DNA of 64,000 nt from Elgaria multicarinata webbii. Lineage: Eukaryota; Chordata; Lepidosauria; Squamata; Anguidae. The notes below the pieces were generated by a model. That model saw only the letters and a program-made list of their open reading frames with translations. It searched no databases and had not been told where the DNA came from. The stretch lies in NCBI RefSeq assembly GCF_023053635.1, contig NC_086172.1:91478181-91542180 (forward strand). Reading direction: 5' to 3'. Positions 22,815 to 35,600 of this stretch are shown piece by piece. The position numbers and the translations under genes are program-made. Position 1 is the first letter of the stretch. Each line of letters starts with the position of its first letter.

Positions 22815-24260
22815 AGTAGTTATTATTAATAATTAATATCCCACCTTTCCCCCCAATACTGGGACTCAAGGCAGTTTACAAGATTAAAACATGTACAATT
22901 AAAACATATAAATATAAATTATAAAAGTTAAGATAGAATTAAACCTATAGTAAAATTAAAAATATGTTAATTTTTAAAAAACAACACTGTAACAGATTAA
23001 GAGGGGGGGATCCAATACATTAACAGAAGTCCAGTATAGTTCCAAAAGCCTACTGAAACAAAAAAGTTTTTGGCTGCCTCTGAAACTGTAGCACAGAGGG
23101 AGCCAGCCTAGCCTCCCTGGGAAGGGAGTTCCAGAGCCTTGGAGCAGCCAACGAGAAGGCCCTCTCCGCATACCCATCAGGCGTGCCTGGGATGTTGGTG
23201 GGACTGAGAGAAAGGCCTTCCCAAAAGATCTGAGCACGGGCAGGCTCGTATGACAGAATATGGTCTTTCAGATAACCTGGACCTGAGCTGTAGAGGGCTT
23301 TATAAGTGATAACCAGCACTTTGAATTGTGCCCAGAAACAGACTGGAAGCCAGTGAAGCTTTTTTAACAGGGGTGTTGTATGCTCCCTGTAATCAGCCCC
23401 GGTCAACAATCTGGCTGCAGCTCTTTGAACCAGCTGAAGTTTCCAAAGCAGCCTCACATTACAAGTAATCCAAAAGGGATGTAACTAAGGCATGTGTCAC
23501 CGTGGCCATGTCCAACATCTCAAGGAATGGGCGCAATTGGCACACTAGCTTTAACTGTTCAAATACAGTCCTGGCCACCACTGAAACCTGGGCATCCAGG
23601 CCCAGGGCTGAATCCAGTACACCCAAGCTGCAAATTTGTGTCTTCAGGGGGAGTGTAACCCCATCCGTCACAAGCTGAATCCCTATTCTTTTGACTGACC
23701 AAGAGCACCTCTGTCTTGTCAGGATTAAGCTTCAATTTGTTTACCCTCTTCCAGCCCATTACTGCTGACAGACTCCGGTTTAGCACAGAAACAGCTTCCT
23801 TGGAATTGGGTGGTAGAGTTGGGTGTCATCAATGTACTGGTGGCACTGCACCCCAAAACTTCGGACAACCTTTCACAACGGTTTCATGTATATATTAAAT
23901 AGCATGGGGGACAAAACAGAGCCCTGAGGGACTCCACAGGCCAACAGCCAAGGAGTCGAACAGGAGTCCCCCAGCACCACCTTTTGGGTCTGCCCCTCCA
24001 GGAAGGCATAGAGCTACTGTAAAACAGTGCCTCCAAGTCCCATCAAAGCAAGGCGGCCCAGAAAGATACCATGGTCGATGGTATCGAATGCCTCTGAGAG
24101 GTCCAGCAGAACCAACAGGGACACACTCCCCCTGTCCAGTTCCCAGCATAGGTCATCCACCAAGGTGACCAGAGCAGTTTCTGTCCCATAACCAGGTCTG
24201 AAGCCAGATGAAATGGATCTAGATAATCTGTCTCATCCAGGAATCCCTGGAGTTGAGAGT
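22815..24260 (-). mobile_element. L2-type LINE, 3' half, broken
   Basis: The minus strand shows reverse-transcriptase coding in several frames: a DLSEAFDTIDH block near 24100, GVPQGSVLSPMLF near 23915, LNPDKTEVLLV near 23720, and a C-terminal LQLVQRAAARLLTGA, LHWLPV and RLWNSLPREAR region near 23450-23080. The frame changes several times, so it is a dead copy. The 3' tail lies near 22815-22870. Confidence 0.85.
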
Positions 24261-24299
24261 TCAAACCTACCCCATATTCCTAAACATTCTGAGATGTTC

Positions 24300-25230
24300 C
24301 TGTCCTTAAAGGGAACAGGTAAAGTCAGCCAGCTTGGCCAGGAACATACATTCCCTAGTAAACCTTACAAGAGCACTAACTCCCTCTTCATACACATGTT
24401 GAAGTAGTTTGTGAGTGACTACTCTTACTCTTACTCCACTTATGATTGACCATGCAGACTTCAACATCAAAATCAGCTTTTTTTCTTTCTCTCCCCCTGC
24501 CACCTTTTTGCTGTTGAAGAAAACTTCAGATCTTGAAAGCTTGCCCATAATGTTGTAAATATTTGGTTAGTTCAGCTGTGTCATAATACCTCCATTTATA
24601 TAGAATTGTGTATGAAAGAAGGACATGAGAAATATCCATAGCTTTGGTTGTGATCCTAAATACCAGAACATGGAAGCATGTCATTTGTAGCAGATGTCTT
24701 GGATTGGAGTCTTACATTTTGAGCCTTTTAAAATGTAATTGGCTCATCTACGTCTTGCTTGTTCTGTTCACATCCTTCTTTAACTGTAATATGCATAACA
24801 GGATTTCACCCCCCACCCAAATGGAGGCTATAAAATGCAGATTAGATTGATCATCAGAGCAGGTGATTAATAGGATGAGTTGGAGAGTCCCCCTTCAAAA
24901 TGTGCCTTGGGGCTTATTCTGGATGAGGAATGCTGGGAGTTGTTGGACTTTTTTCTTTGTAAACATGCATAGGTTCACTCTGTTAGCCATCAACTCACTA
25001 GCCACTCTCAGAGCCTCGACCTCCATCTCATTTTAATACTGAGAAAACTGTGGCCAATGTTACACAGTCATAAGGCTTACCAGACTCTTTGGATAGTTAA
25101 GTGCTCTGTATATTGAAAGTATTATATTTCTTACCCTTTCTTTTGATATTTTTTCTTTGTACATATTCCCATTTATTGACATGACGAAGGAATGTTCCCA
25201 TTTATTGACATGACAAAGACATGTTAACAG
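24300..25230. other. Intergenic, mostly unrecognised
   Basis: Contains a fragment near 24920-24975 (AATGCTGGGAGTTGTTGGAC) of the MITE family complete at 48218-48345, and a tandem pair of TTCCCATTTATTGACATGAC near 25168-25215. Confidence 0.5.
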
Positions 25231-25238
25231 TTAAGTAT

Positions 25239-25244
25239 TTTATT
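25239..25244 (-). terminator. Candidate poly(A) signal of the TNFRSF gene
   Basis: AATAAA on the minus strand, about 790 bases after the stop codon. Another copy of the hexamer lies near 25201-25206. The 3' UTR extent is inferred. Confidence 0.4.
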
Positions 25245-26031
25245 AGAAAATACTTTCAAAATATAAAAGTGATTGAAATTGTAAAAAAATAATCATCAAA
25301 TTGTATGATTTCAGAATTGCACTTGAAAAGCACAGAATTTAACAAATGCCCCAAACCACCAGTCTTTTGTGGTCATAAATAGCCAATACAGAGGTAGAAC
25401 TGCCCAAACTCCAAGGTCTTCTCCAGGAACACCTCTACATATGGGATTCTGCTTGTACAGGACGATGTCCTTGGGGTTCTGGCTCCAAGCAAAAACTATT
25501 ATGCCTAGTTTCAGCCTGCTGAACATTAATAAAAACATTGAGCAATTCATGTAAAAACCTATAGTATTACACTGAAGTTTGGTCACAATAGTACATTTGA
25601 TAAAGGGGTATTTTCCTAATAAGAGAGCAGTGTCAAGGTAAAATATACTTTAAATTTTAATCCTTGATATTTTAACTTTCATCACCTTGGCACTATGTAT
25701 ATTTTTAAAAAAACCTTATCTCAAGAAAGATGACAAAGAAATTGAGATTTTTGAACATTGCCCAAGCTCACTTCATCAAATGTTCAAATACAGTAATTCA
25801 AAGATGTTCAAGTACATACATTGCCCAGTTTAGATCTTACAAAACACACATATACAAATATGCATCATTCCATTAAACTGGTCTCCATATTTGTTTTAAC
25901 AGCTGTTTCAGCTTATACATCATCAGCAAAAAGTAATATGCATGAAAATGTATAAAAGCCAGACCACTACAGTCTGTAGTTTGCAGATTCTGTTTTTGTA
26001 CTTAAAAACAAAACAAAAAACAACCAAGACA

Positions 26032-26330
26032 TTAGTCTTTGGTCTCCAGTGTTATTATATCATTGCATACTAATTCATTTATTAGGTTTTCATAAATACC
26101 ATTAAGCTTCATGTGCCATAAGCCATCTAATAATTTATATAATGCATCGTCTATTCCAAATCTGTCTTGTAAAGTTTTTAACATCTGATAATACTGTTCA
26201 TCAGTATCATTAGGATTATCATATTTTATTTTGGCAATGTCATTTTCTGATAAACCACTTTTCCTCATATGTGAGATCCGGTCACGTGGTAGCACCATGC
26301 TAATTGATCCAAAATAGATTTTCTTTAGCT
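26032..26330 (-). CDS. TNFRSF26-like: TNFRSF exon 10: death domain and stop
   Basis: 299 nt ending in TAA, with acceptor TTATATTGTAG. The 98 residues form a six-helix death domain in the DR5/Fas style: LPRDRISHMRKSGLSENDIA, then DNPNDTDEQYYQML, ALYKLLDGLWHMKL and IYENLINELV. The tail after the domain is short (CNDIITLETKD). Confidence 0.9.
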
Positions 26331-27839
26331 CTACAATATAAGAAAGATGCATTTTAAATAGTGGATTTTAGACATGCTTAGAATATTACCCAACTGTGAT
26401 TCAAAACAAGCTTTACATTTTTCTTTCAAGGTTATAATACCTAGATTTTTTTTATTGCTCAGCATCAAGTTTTAAAGTATGTAAGGTGCAATCTTATACC
26501 TGTTTAAACAGTAAAAGGTCCTACAACATCCCTCCACCAGGATGTCTGGCAGAGGAATGCTGGGAGTTGTAGGGCTCTTTTTCCGTCTAATCATGCATAG
26601 GATTGTGCCCTTATTTATGATAATTTATACCCAACCCTTCTAATTCATGCACAGTGTTCAGGCGTCTTTACAAAAACATCCCAATCGTCACCATAAAACC
26701 ACATTACGAAGCAGAACACCTTTCATTTCTCTGCACCAGTCCCCATCCCAAGCCCTCTGAGTCACTTGGACTCATTTTCTCTCAGGCTGATGGATCCCAA
26801 TTTCATAAACTCACGCTGTTTTAGCCCTCCTTCCTAGGTCTGCCCCCCTGCTATGCCTCTCTTTAGGATCTGGGCAGTGTTAGCCACAGCAAGAGACTCT
26901 TCTGCCAACCCTGGCCCTTGCCAATTTAGCCAATCACAGCCAAAGGCTCCACAATCCCTTAATGCAGGGGTAGGCAACTTCAGGCAGACCAGGGCCAATT
27001 CTCCCCAGACCTGCTATAGGCTACACTTCGCTGCAGTGCTGCTATTTGGTAGCAAAAACGGGAGGGGAAGTGGTAGTTTGTCACCTCAGAGTTAGAGTGG
27101 ATACATTTAGCTTGTTTTCAAGGTAAAACCATTGTTTTCCCCACATTATTTTTTCTTTATCAGAGGTGCAACAGGAGGTGTCAGGGGCCACCACATGCAG
27201 CTCATGTGTTGCACACCCCTGCCTTAGTGCAGTACAGTATCAATGTTAGTTACATTTATTTTCTAAACAGAAGAGAAAACAACAGGGCAATCCCATTAGT
27301 CCCACTGCATGCTGTAGGAGATTGCTGTGCATGCAGAATAGTTGTGCCATGAACACACAGGATCCTGCTCCACACTGAAAACCAAAGCACAGAAATGGGA
27401 ATCCATTGCTACATTACCAAATGCAACCAGTGTGTAGTTAGGCCCAACTGGTGCCTAATTTTTTTAAAAAAGCAAGTTACTTCCTAAAGTTTCTTGAGTA
27501 TATATCCAATAATTTTTTTTTAGGGCCAACATACATATTGGCCTACTGAAATTCAAATCAAGAAAACATTTCCCCTCCAATATTGTCTGCTGGTTGATAA
27601 ATCTGGAAAAAACATTTGAACTGACTTTATACTGTTCTGACTTTATACTGTTAGTTTTACCCTACCCAGTGCCTGTTTACCCTACCCTGTGCCTGTTTGC
27701 ATTCTCTTCCCCTCCTTATTGTTTTATTATGATTTTATTATGATTTATTATGATTTTATTAGAATGTAAGCCTATGCGGCAGGGTCTTGCTATCTACTGT
27801 TTTACTCAGTACAGCACCATGTACATTGATGGTGCTATA

Positions 27840-27895
<56 letters not shown>

Positions 27896-30800
27896 CACTT
27901 TCAGCCCTTTCAGAAGACAACTTTTTAACGATCACTCGCTGAGGTTTATTGGATTCCAGCACCTGTAACTAAAAAAATAGGGCACCATAATTCCCTATAC
28001 AAATTCAAATTGATAAAGAATGACTCATTAAGGCAGCACAGATTCATTTTACATTGATGAACAATTATTTAGCAGCAGCATTGAATAAATCATATTAGTA
28101 TGGATATGAACTCATTTCAGAAAGAAAATAAACCTTTAAGGCCAATGGCCCATCCCAAGGTTGAATATCATGGCACTGAGATGTGGAAGAAAGATGTGGG
28201 AGGTGGAGCGGTACAGATCATCTCAGATTCTTCTACCAAGATGTACTTTGGCTCAATCTACAGTAAGGATGTTCTTTGCTCATGCCCCAGCTGCTAATTT
28301 TGGAACACTGATGTTCAAGAAATAACTAACCATGTTGCAAGGGAACACAGTTGAAAAATGCATCCATATTGATCTCTCCCAAGTAACCAGCACTTAACCC
28401 ATAAAAAAGGGTCTTGATCAGGAAAAAAAACCTTCCAAAATGTCCCACACAAATGGTCACATTATCCACATGATTCTTTGCAAGGCAGTATCACATCCTG
28501 TGGAATTAGTTCCCTACCCTGCTGGATGACTTGTGAAGGAAGCTTAAGTGGGAGTTCCAAAAGAAACCAGAGCAATGGTAATTTAGCAACAACAAAACCA
28601 ACAATTTGTAAATGTTTGCTAGGGGCACTATCAAACAGAACCTTTTTTTCCCCTATAGAAGCATGAAGCTTTCCCCATCACTCAGCGCTTTCAGGTTCTT
28701 TTGTGTTTTTAGATTGTTGGTTGATTTTATGCTCTTCATGATTTTAATTTTTGTGAACCACCCAGAGAGCTTCGGCTATTGGGCGGTATAAAAATGTAAT
28801 AAATAATTAAATAAATGAATGAATAAAACTCTAGCTAGGTTTTAAACAAAAGCACCACAGCATATCAGGGGGGAAACTCAAAAGCGGAATGCTGCAAACT
28901 AGCACCTGAAGTGAGACAACAGCAATGGGTTAGAGAGACAATGCCCATCCCAAGGATCTTGAAAATCCCATATGCTCTGGTACACAGGATTACTCTATAC
29001 AGCCTGGTCCAGGGCAAAGGAGAGAGAGAGAGAAAACAGGCTATAGGTAAAAAGAGGATGCAGCAGAGGCTGGCCATCAGGGCACAGGAAGCATTTTCCT
29101 GCACTCTGTATCTCAGCTTTTCCCAGCCTGGTCCCTTCTAGATATGTTGGACTGCAACTGCCATCATTCCCTGTCAGCACTCTAACACAGACAGAAACGC
29201 CTTGGGGTGGGGGTGGAGTGAGAGCAGAGAACGAGAGCAAGCAAAAGAATGCTATCTCAGAGTAGAGATATGCAGAACCCCCTTGAGCAATTTCTCCAGT
29301 TTTCTAAAAAAAATTCTCCTGAATAGGAATCCAAAAGTTCACATTGAATTTGACTGGAGGCAAACTTCAGGCATCAATTTTAGGAACAGAATATTTCAGA
29401 AACAACATACCCCAATAAGAGTCGGCCTAGGACCTTTGCATCACCTCAGATGGTCTCCTTAATGTCTCCCTGGTGTCTTAGGTGAGGCCTTCGCAGTTGT
29501 GAAATGGCCTCCCAAGAGGCTCCTCCCAGCCCTCTCCCACTGCTTAAGCAAGTGTTTGAGCAATCTTGATTATATTGTGTATTCCAGTGCTATTTTAAAT
29601 TGCTGTTGGGTTGGCTTGCTACTTTGGTTTTAGGTTGCAATTGATCTCTCTTTCTATTAGACTGATTTAATAAAAACTGCCATATATTGTAAACGGCAGA
29701 GTATGAATGAACAAGCACTCCTCACCCTACTTCAAAATGCTCTGGTCCTTTATATGGGGAGTGACATTTCTCATCCTCTCTCCCCCTCCAGAATTAAGTC
29801 CCGCTGTGCTTCTTTTCTTGGGGTAGTTGCTTCTCCCTCCAACATTTACACTCTCTCACACAGAGACAGTGACAGTCAGATATATAGCAGTCTCGAACTC
29901 AACAGCTTCCACATCATTTCCTTACATTTGATTGCACATTCCTAATGGCAGACTCCTCTGACTGTTGTGGTGGAGCAGATGGGGCAATTGCAAAGCCAGG
30001 TTCTTCATCTGTGCCGCCCAACGCCAAGTTGCTTCTATCAGCATTTTTTATCAACTCATTTCTCGATTCACAACTCTCAGAAGTGGATCCTTCAGGCTTA
30101 GAATTCAGGATCAGATTGCTACCTGCTACAGATTGTATCTGTAAATAAAGGAATAACCCCTTTGGCATTAGTTGTTGATTCTCGAGTGGAAACATACATT
30201 AACTACGCAATCCTATGCATGTCTATTCAGACGTACATCCCCACTGAGTGCAGTGAGATTTAATCCCAACTAGGTATAGGATTTCAACCTAAACATAAGA
30301 GCATTCATGTGGCCCAGTTTAAATGTAACATTGGTATGCTTTGTTTTTTAAACCCTTACCTATGCAGGGTTCCATGCACTGGGTCAATATTTAAACTGAG
30401 TCACTAATACTTGCATGTTCAACATTAGCATACCAGCAGTGCATATTCCTGAGTCACAGATCCCTACCAAGTACACATAGACTCTACTGCATCGAGTGGG
30501 GGGTTGGCCTTGGCCTTATATGCCCCTTCCAACTTTACTATCCTATTATTTGAGTTTTTAGGAGGTGCTCCCCACACAACATGTTCTAACACCACTGTTG
30601 TGTGACTGTGGCCTATTGTGGAGTTGAGTAAAAGTCAACAAGATATTTAACTGGCAGTTCTTCCACCCTCTCTCTTCCCCTGGTCCTCCCAATGGTATCC
30701 TACCAGCCATTGCTGCAAAAAAACAATCCTGGCGGCTCTCCTAGAGTGGCACTCCCTCTTTTCGCTGCTCTTGCCAGGGAACTCTGGAGCCAGTGGGAAA

Positions 30801-32622
30801 AGTCAACTCAGCTCAATGGAAAACTCCACGGAGCCTGCCACGCAACACACAACACAACCATTGTGCAGGAACAATCCTCTGCACAGCGTGGATATTCTGT
30901 GTGGAGTGTTTTCCAGAAAAGAAACTCCACCATTGCATGGAGTTTTCCTGCCAGATGACACACTTCTCAATGATAGTGCAAAAACTCCACTATGGAGTTC
31001 TAAAACCACCATTGAGAAGCGTGTCGTCTGAACTGAGATCTATACATAGAGATTCTATTTAGCTTTTTAAATTTGTATTATATTTTAATTACTTTTTGTA
31101 AATGACCCGAGGCATATAATTGAAGTGCAGTATAAAAATACTAAAAATAAAATAAGCTATCATTTCTAGTAGTTGTGTTGAAAGGCACCCTCCATTATTA
31201 TTTCTTTAAAGCATCACATCTAAACATCTTTTAAAAAGCATCTAAGCCCTCACATCCTGTGGTAGAGAATTCCAGAAGAGGTATGCAGCTTATTAGACAG
31301 TGCAGCGGCTAGGGAGGCAGACTTGTCCTCAAATCCCACATTAGCCATGGAATGGTCTTGGGCAAGCTGCTTATTTCACAAACTCAGTTCCTATCAGAAA
31401 ATGGGAACAAAAGTGACCATTCTCATCAGAGTTACGCATGGTAAAGTATGGGTTACCAAATCTATCAAGACAGAAAAGAAGGCAGTGGCAACAGATGATT
31501 GATGTAGGCTTATCAGGTGTAGGAGACTTAACAACAGAGAATGAAGCTGATCATGGTTGCCCTGCTTTTGATCTTGCCCATAATTTGGCTGCAAGTCAGA
31601 AGGCTAAGCACATCAGTTACATTTGGGCATGAAAAGGATAAAAGAATGAAATATGCGGACACTTACCAAATAATCTTTGCCGTCTTTTTCTGGAGGTGGA
31701 TCAGAGGGAAAGAGAAAAAGAGTATAGACAGTGTATTAGACCTTAATACAGGAACTATATGGCACTTCAAAACATAGTAAAAGGACCATTTAATATAAAA
31801 TGGACTAGATGACCTTCAGGTTCTTTTCATTCCTAGAATTTTATGGTTAATACTGTTCTTCCCTTTAGAAGTATAGCTCTTTGTTCATATATATACTATA
31901 TACATGTTGGATTCTCCCTTTGAAGGTCCTGTATCTGCATTCTGAAACAATGTATGTCATGTCAGGATTGCAACCTTGTTTAGTGTCATGGAATTACCTT
32001 TATGGATACAGTCCAATCCTTGATTTAAAACCCCCAACAAGAGGAACACGTGTCTGGCTTTTGTTGCTTATTTTTATGATGTGTGGTTTTAACTTTAGTA
32101 GCGCTTTCATTTATAGAATATTCAGAAATTAAATATTTTCTGCAATGGGTATTTCATAGGATAGAAACACAGGAAACTGCCTTAACTCAGGTTAGACTCA
32201 GTGGCACACCAGAAAAAAAAATGGGGCTTCGTGGGAGGGGAGCTTTTAAAGAATATTCTATTTTTGTTTTTATGTTGTTGTGATTTATTGTACACAGAAA
32301 AATACTTTAAATCTTATATAAGAATACGGTAGTGTAAAGGTAGTGTAAAGCTTATTACTCGTTATCTACTAGACCAATTTTATTTTAAACTAAAGCTTGA
32401 GCAGTGTAATCATGCAGAAAATTTCAAAACTTCAAAAAAGTTCAAAGCTTGAGCTTTGGGCAGCTCGGGAAGGGAAAGGGATGAGGCAAAGGGGAGGTTA
32501 ATGCTTATAACTTCAAAAAAGTTCAAAGCTTGAGCTTTGGGCAGCTCGGGAAGGGAAAGGGATGAGGCAAAGGGGAGGTTAATGCTTATGCCCCACACTG
32601 TGCATCTAATGTAATGTGTGAC

Positions 32623-32655
<33 letters not shown>

Positions 32656-35600
32656 GTGTGTGTGTGTGTGTAAGTAATAATGCTTACTCCTGTGAGCTCT
32701 TAGAGTGCTGGGCCAATGAAAGGATAGGCACAGAATGGAGCTGAAGAAAATTTAATTGTGGATAGTTAGAGTAAGAATAAAAGAAGCTGAGATGAAAGAG
32801 CTGAAAGAACACCAGGGGAAGAAGAGAGGGGGATCTTACATCACATGTTTTTGATCTCAAAATTCAAGAAATGGTAAACAATATTTTTAATCAAAATAAA
32901 AATAAAAATAAGCAAACATATTTTTTCCAGTCATTCTCAGATTACTAGCCCCATGGTGACACTGGACTTGCAATAGTAAATAATGTGTTTTGATTTCTGA
33001 TAGAAAAAGGGTATTATTTCACATTAACCTTTCCATCCTAAACATATTTTCTCTCAAGCAAGTCACTGACAGGGTTCACACATCATGCTAATAAGCCACT
33101 GTGGGTTGGATATTCACATTCTAATCTGACAGATTATTGGGCTTGCCATGTGGCTTGTCCCTCACCCCTCATGACCCCCTCAGTCCTTCCACTGGCTCCA
33201 GCATGTATCTCAGCCACCTTTGTGGCAGAACGGCTATTTCTTCACTCCCTACATCGTTTTGTGCAACTCTGGCCATCTGGCTCTGTAGCCATTCCTGACA
33301 ACCCACAATGAAGTTGCCTTGCCAGGTTTGGACGGCACAACAAGCCATCATAGGTATCAACAACCCTAAAACAAGCCATGGGTTCTCAGGGTGGCTTGTT
33401 CATGAAAAATAAGTTACTCTGCAGAAACCCCACTGGGTTCACACAACATGACAACCCACCATGGGTCATCAGTAATGTTGAGTTTATTATATTGTGCGAA
33501 CCAGGTTATTGAGTTTGGTGGTGTTAACTTTCAAAACATGCTTTAGACTGCACCTTGATTTTAATTTACAGCCTCTGATTCATGTGAAAATGCCTTTTCT
33601 TCAAAGAGCCACAGGGATCCAGCAATAGAGAGGTGAGCTACTTTTCACGTAGGCGCTTCTTCCGTCCCTCTGGTGAAGCCTGTGGTCAAACGATTTGGCC
33701 ATCTAGCACAGTATTGTCTATTCCAGCTGGCAATGGGTCTCAAGCAGACATCTTGAACATCACCTGATCTCTTCAGCAAGGGATCTTTGTCATAAAAAGC
33801 ATGTACTCTTAGACTGAGCTATTGTCCCTCCTGCTCTTCACTTTAGTTCATATGACTATGGAGAGCTAGTTACTTCAAGAAAGTACATCTGCATACTAGG
33901 AAATTACCTTCATCCTTTTTAGAGCGACACTTTCTCACTCCCCAAATAGAAATCACCACAACCAAAAGAACAACAAATGGGGAAGTCAAGCCCCATATGA
34001 GTGTAGGATTCGTAGATTCTAAAAAGACAAGAAAGAAAAAAGGATTTTGAACAGGTCCAGACCACAAGAATCTTCAACTTGTATTGAAATATGCATGTTA
34101 AACAAACACAGATTGCTTATTTCACATAATTAGTTCTTTACAAAACACACCTAGTGCACCTTGAGGTTAAAGTTGGGAAGGGGGAGTCACGTAACGGAAC
34201 ATTAGTACTTGACAAGAAGGTTCTGGATTAGTGTGCGGAAAGCATCTCTACAATGGGCTAACTCTATTGCCCGTGAAAAGCAGCAACTACATGACAAAGT
34301 TTTGTGTAGTTTACTGGTCCTAGACTTCTCCCTGCCAGTTCCATCCATGACTACTGCTCAGTAATAGAGATCAGGAAAAAAATTCTCCAATATAAATGGA
34401 AAACCATGAGGACCACAGAGGAGAGGAGAAAACTTTCCAGGGAGGACAGATACATGGAGTAAAAGGAAATTAGATCTCAAAGCGAAGGTCTGACCCAGAA
34501 AATGCAATCATAGGAACCAAAAAAGTTAGGGTGTGGCTGGGATGCCTTCCATACACCAACCCAGAAGGAACCTTCTCAATAAATACCAATGTTCCATTCT
34601 CTAAGTTGGTGTGAGGAAGAGACCCCAACAATGGGATGTATTAATGTTAACTACCAATTAGGGGGGGACATAATGGCCCCTGCGATACGTTTTGCAAACT
34701 GGAGCATCTAAAAGGGTTTTTTAAGCTCTTACATAGTATCCTCTGGCTGTACTTACCAGGGCCAAGGAACAGAGGGCATACGTATACTCGCCCCCACCAT
34801 TGCCTACTCCTCTGTACAATCGCTGGCTTCCTGGCACAATTGCTGCAATCAAGAATACTCTATTAACACTGGAGGGGCCCCCATAAATTCTGCAGGTACC
34901 CTGCAGCCTCCTGCTTCCCCCAAGAGCCGCCCACTCGTGGCTGCAGGCACCTGTGGAACTTGCGGGGACCCCCCCAGGATCAATGGAGTATTCTCAATAG
35001 CGACAGCAGCAGCTGATCATGCCAGGAAGCCAACGATGGTGTGTAGAAGCCAGTGATCGCGCCAAGGAGTTGGCGATGGTGGGGCTCAGTACATGTATAT
35101 GCCCTCTGTTCTTGAGCCCCGGTAAGTACAGCCCTCCCAACCACTGCATGTTGGGAGTTGTAGGTTGTATGGGGGCCTAGGGCTGTGCAAGGAAATGGCA
35201 GATCCACCATAAAAAGGCCTCTGTGATTCAGATTTCTGAATCTGAGGCCTGAGGCTTGCACAGCCATATTGTTTTGGTTACATAACTACCAGTATTCATG
35301 CCTGAACGCTGAAAACAGAGGGAATTGTAATCATAACATCAGCTAAAAAGCAACCTACAAGATTGAGCAGCCAGGACTCATGAGCACCATATAACATTAA
35401 GCAGTAGGACTCTTCTGTACTTTCATGGCAATTCTAAGTCAGGATCTGAAGCCACCCTCATATTGCCTACAGCTACTACTACCAAAAACAAGAGAGCCAA
35501 GAGACTGGAAATCAGATCAGTCATACTGTACCTGCAGGCACTGGCCCACATTCCATATCTGTGGTGGCACTGCACTTACGTACCGTCTCCTTCCCTTCAG

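Noticed and set aside
23050-24149. Series of minus-strand frames that might look like a host gene
   Set aside because: Motifs DLSEAFDTIDH, GVPQGSVLSP and RLWNSLP identify a decayed L2 LINE.
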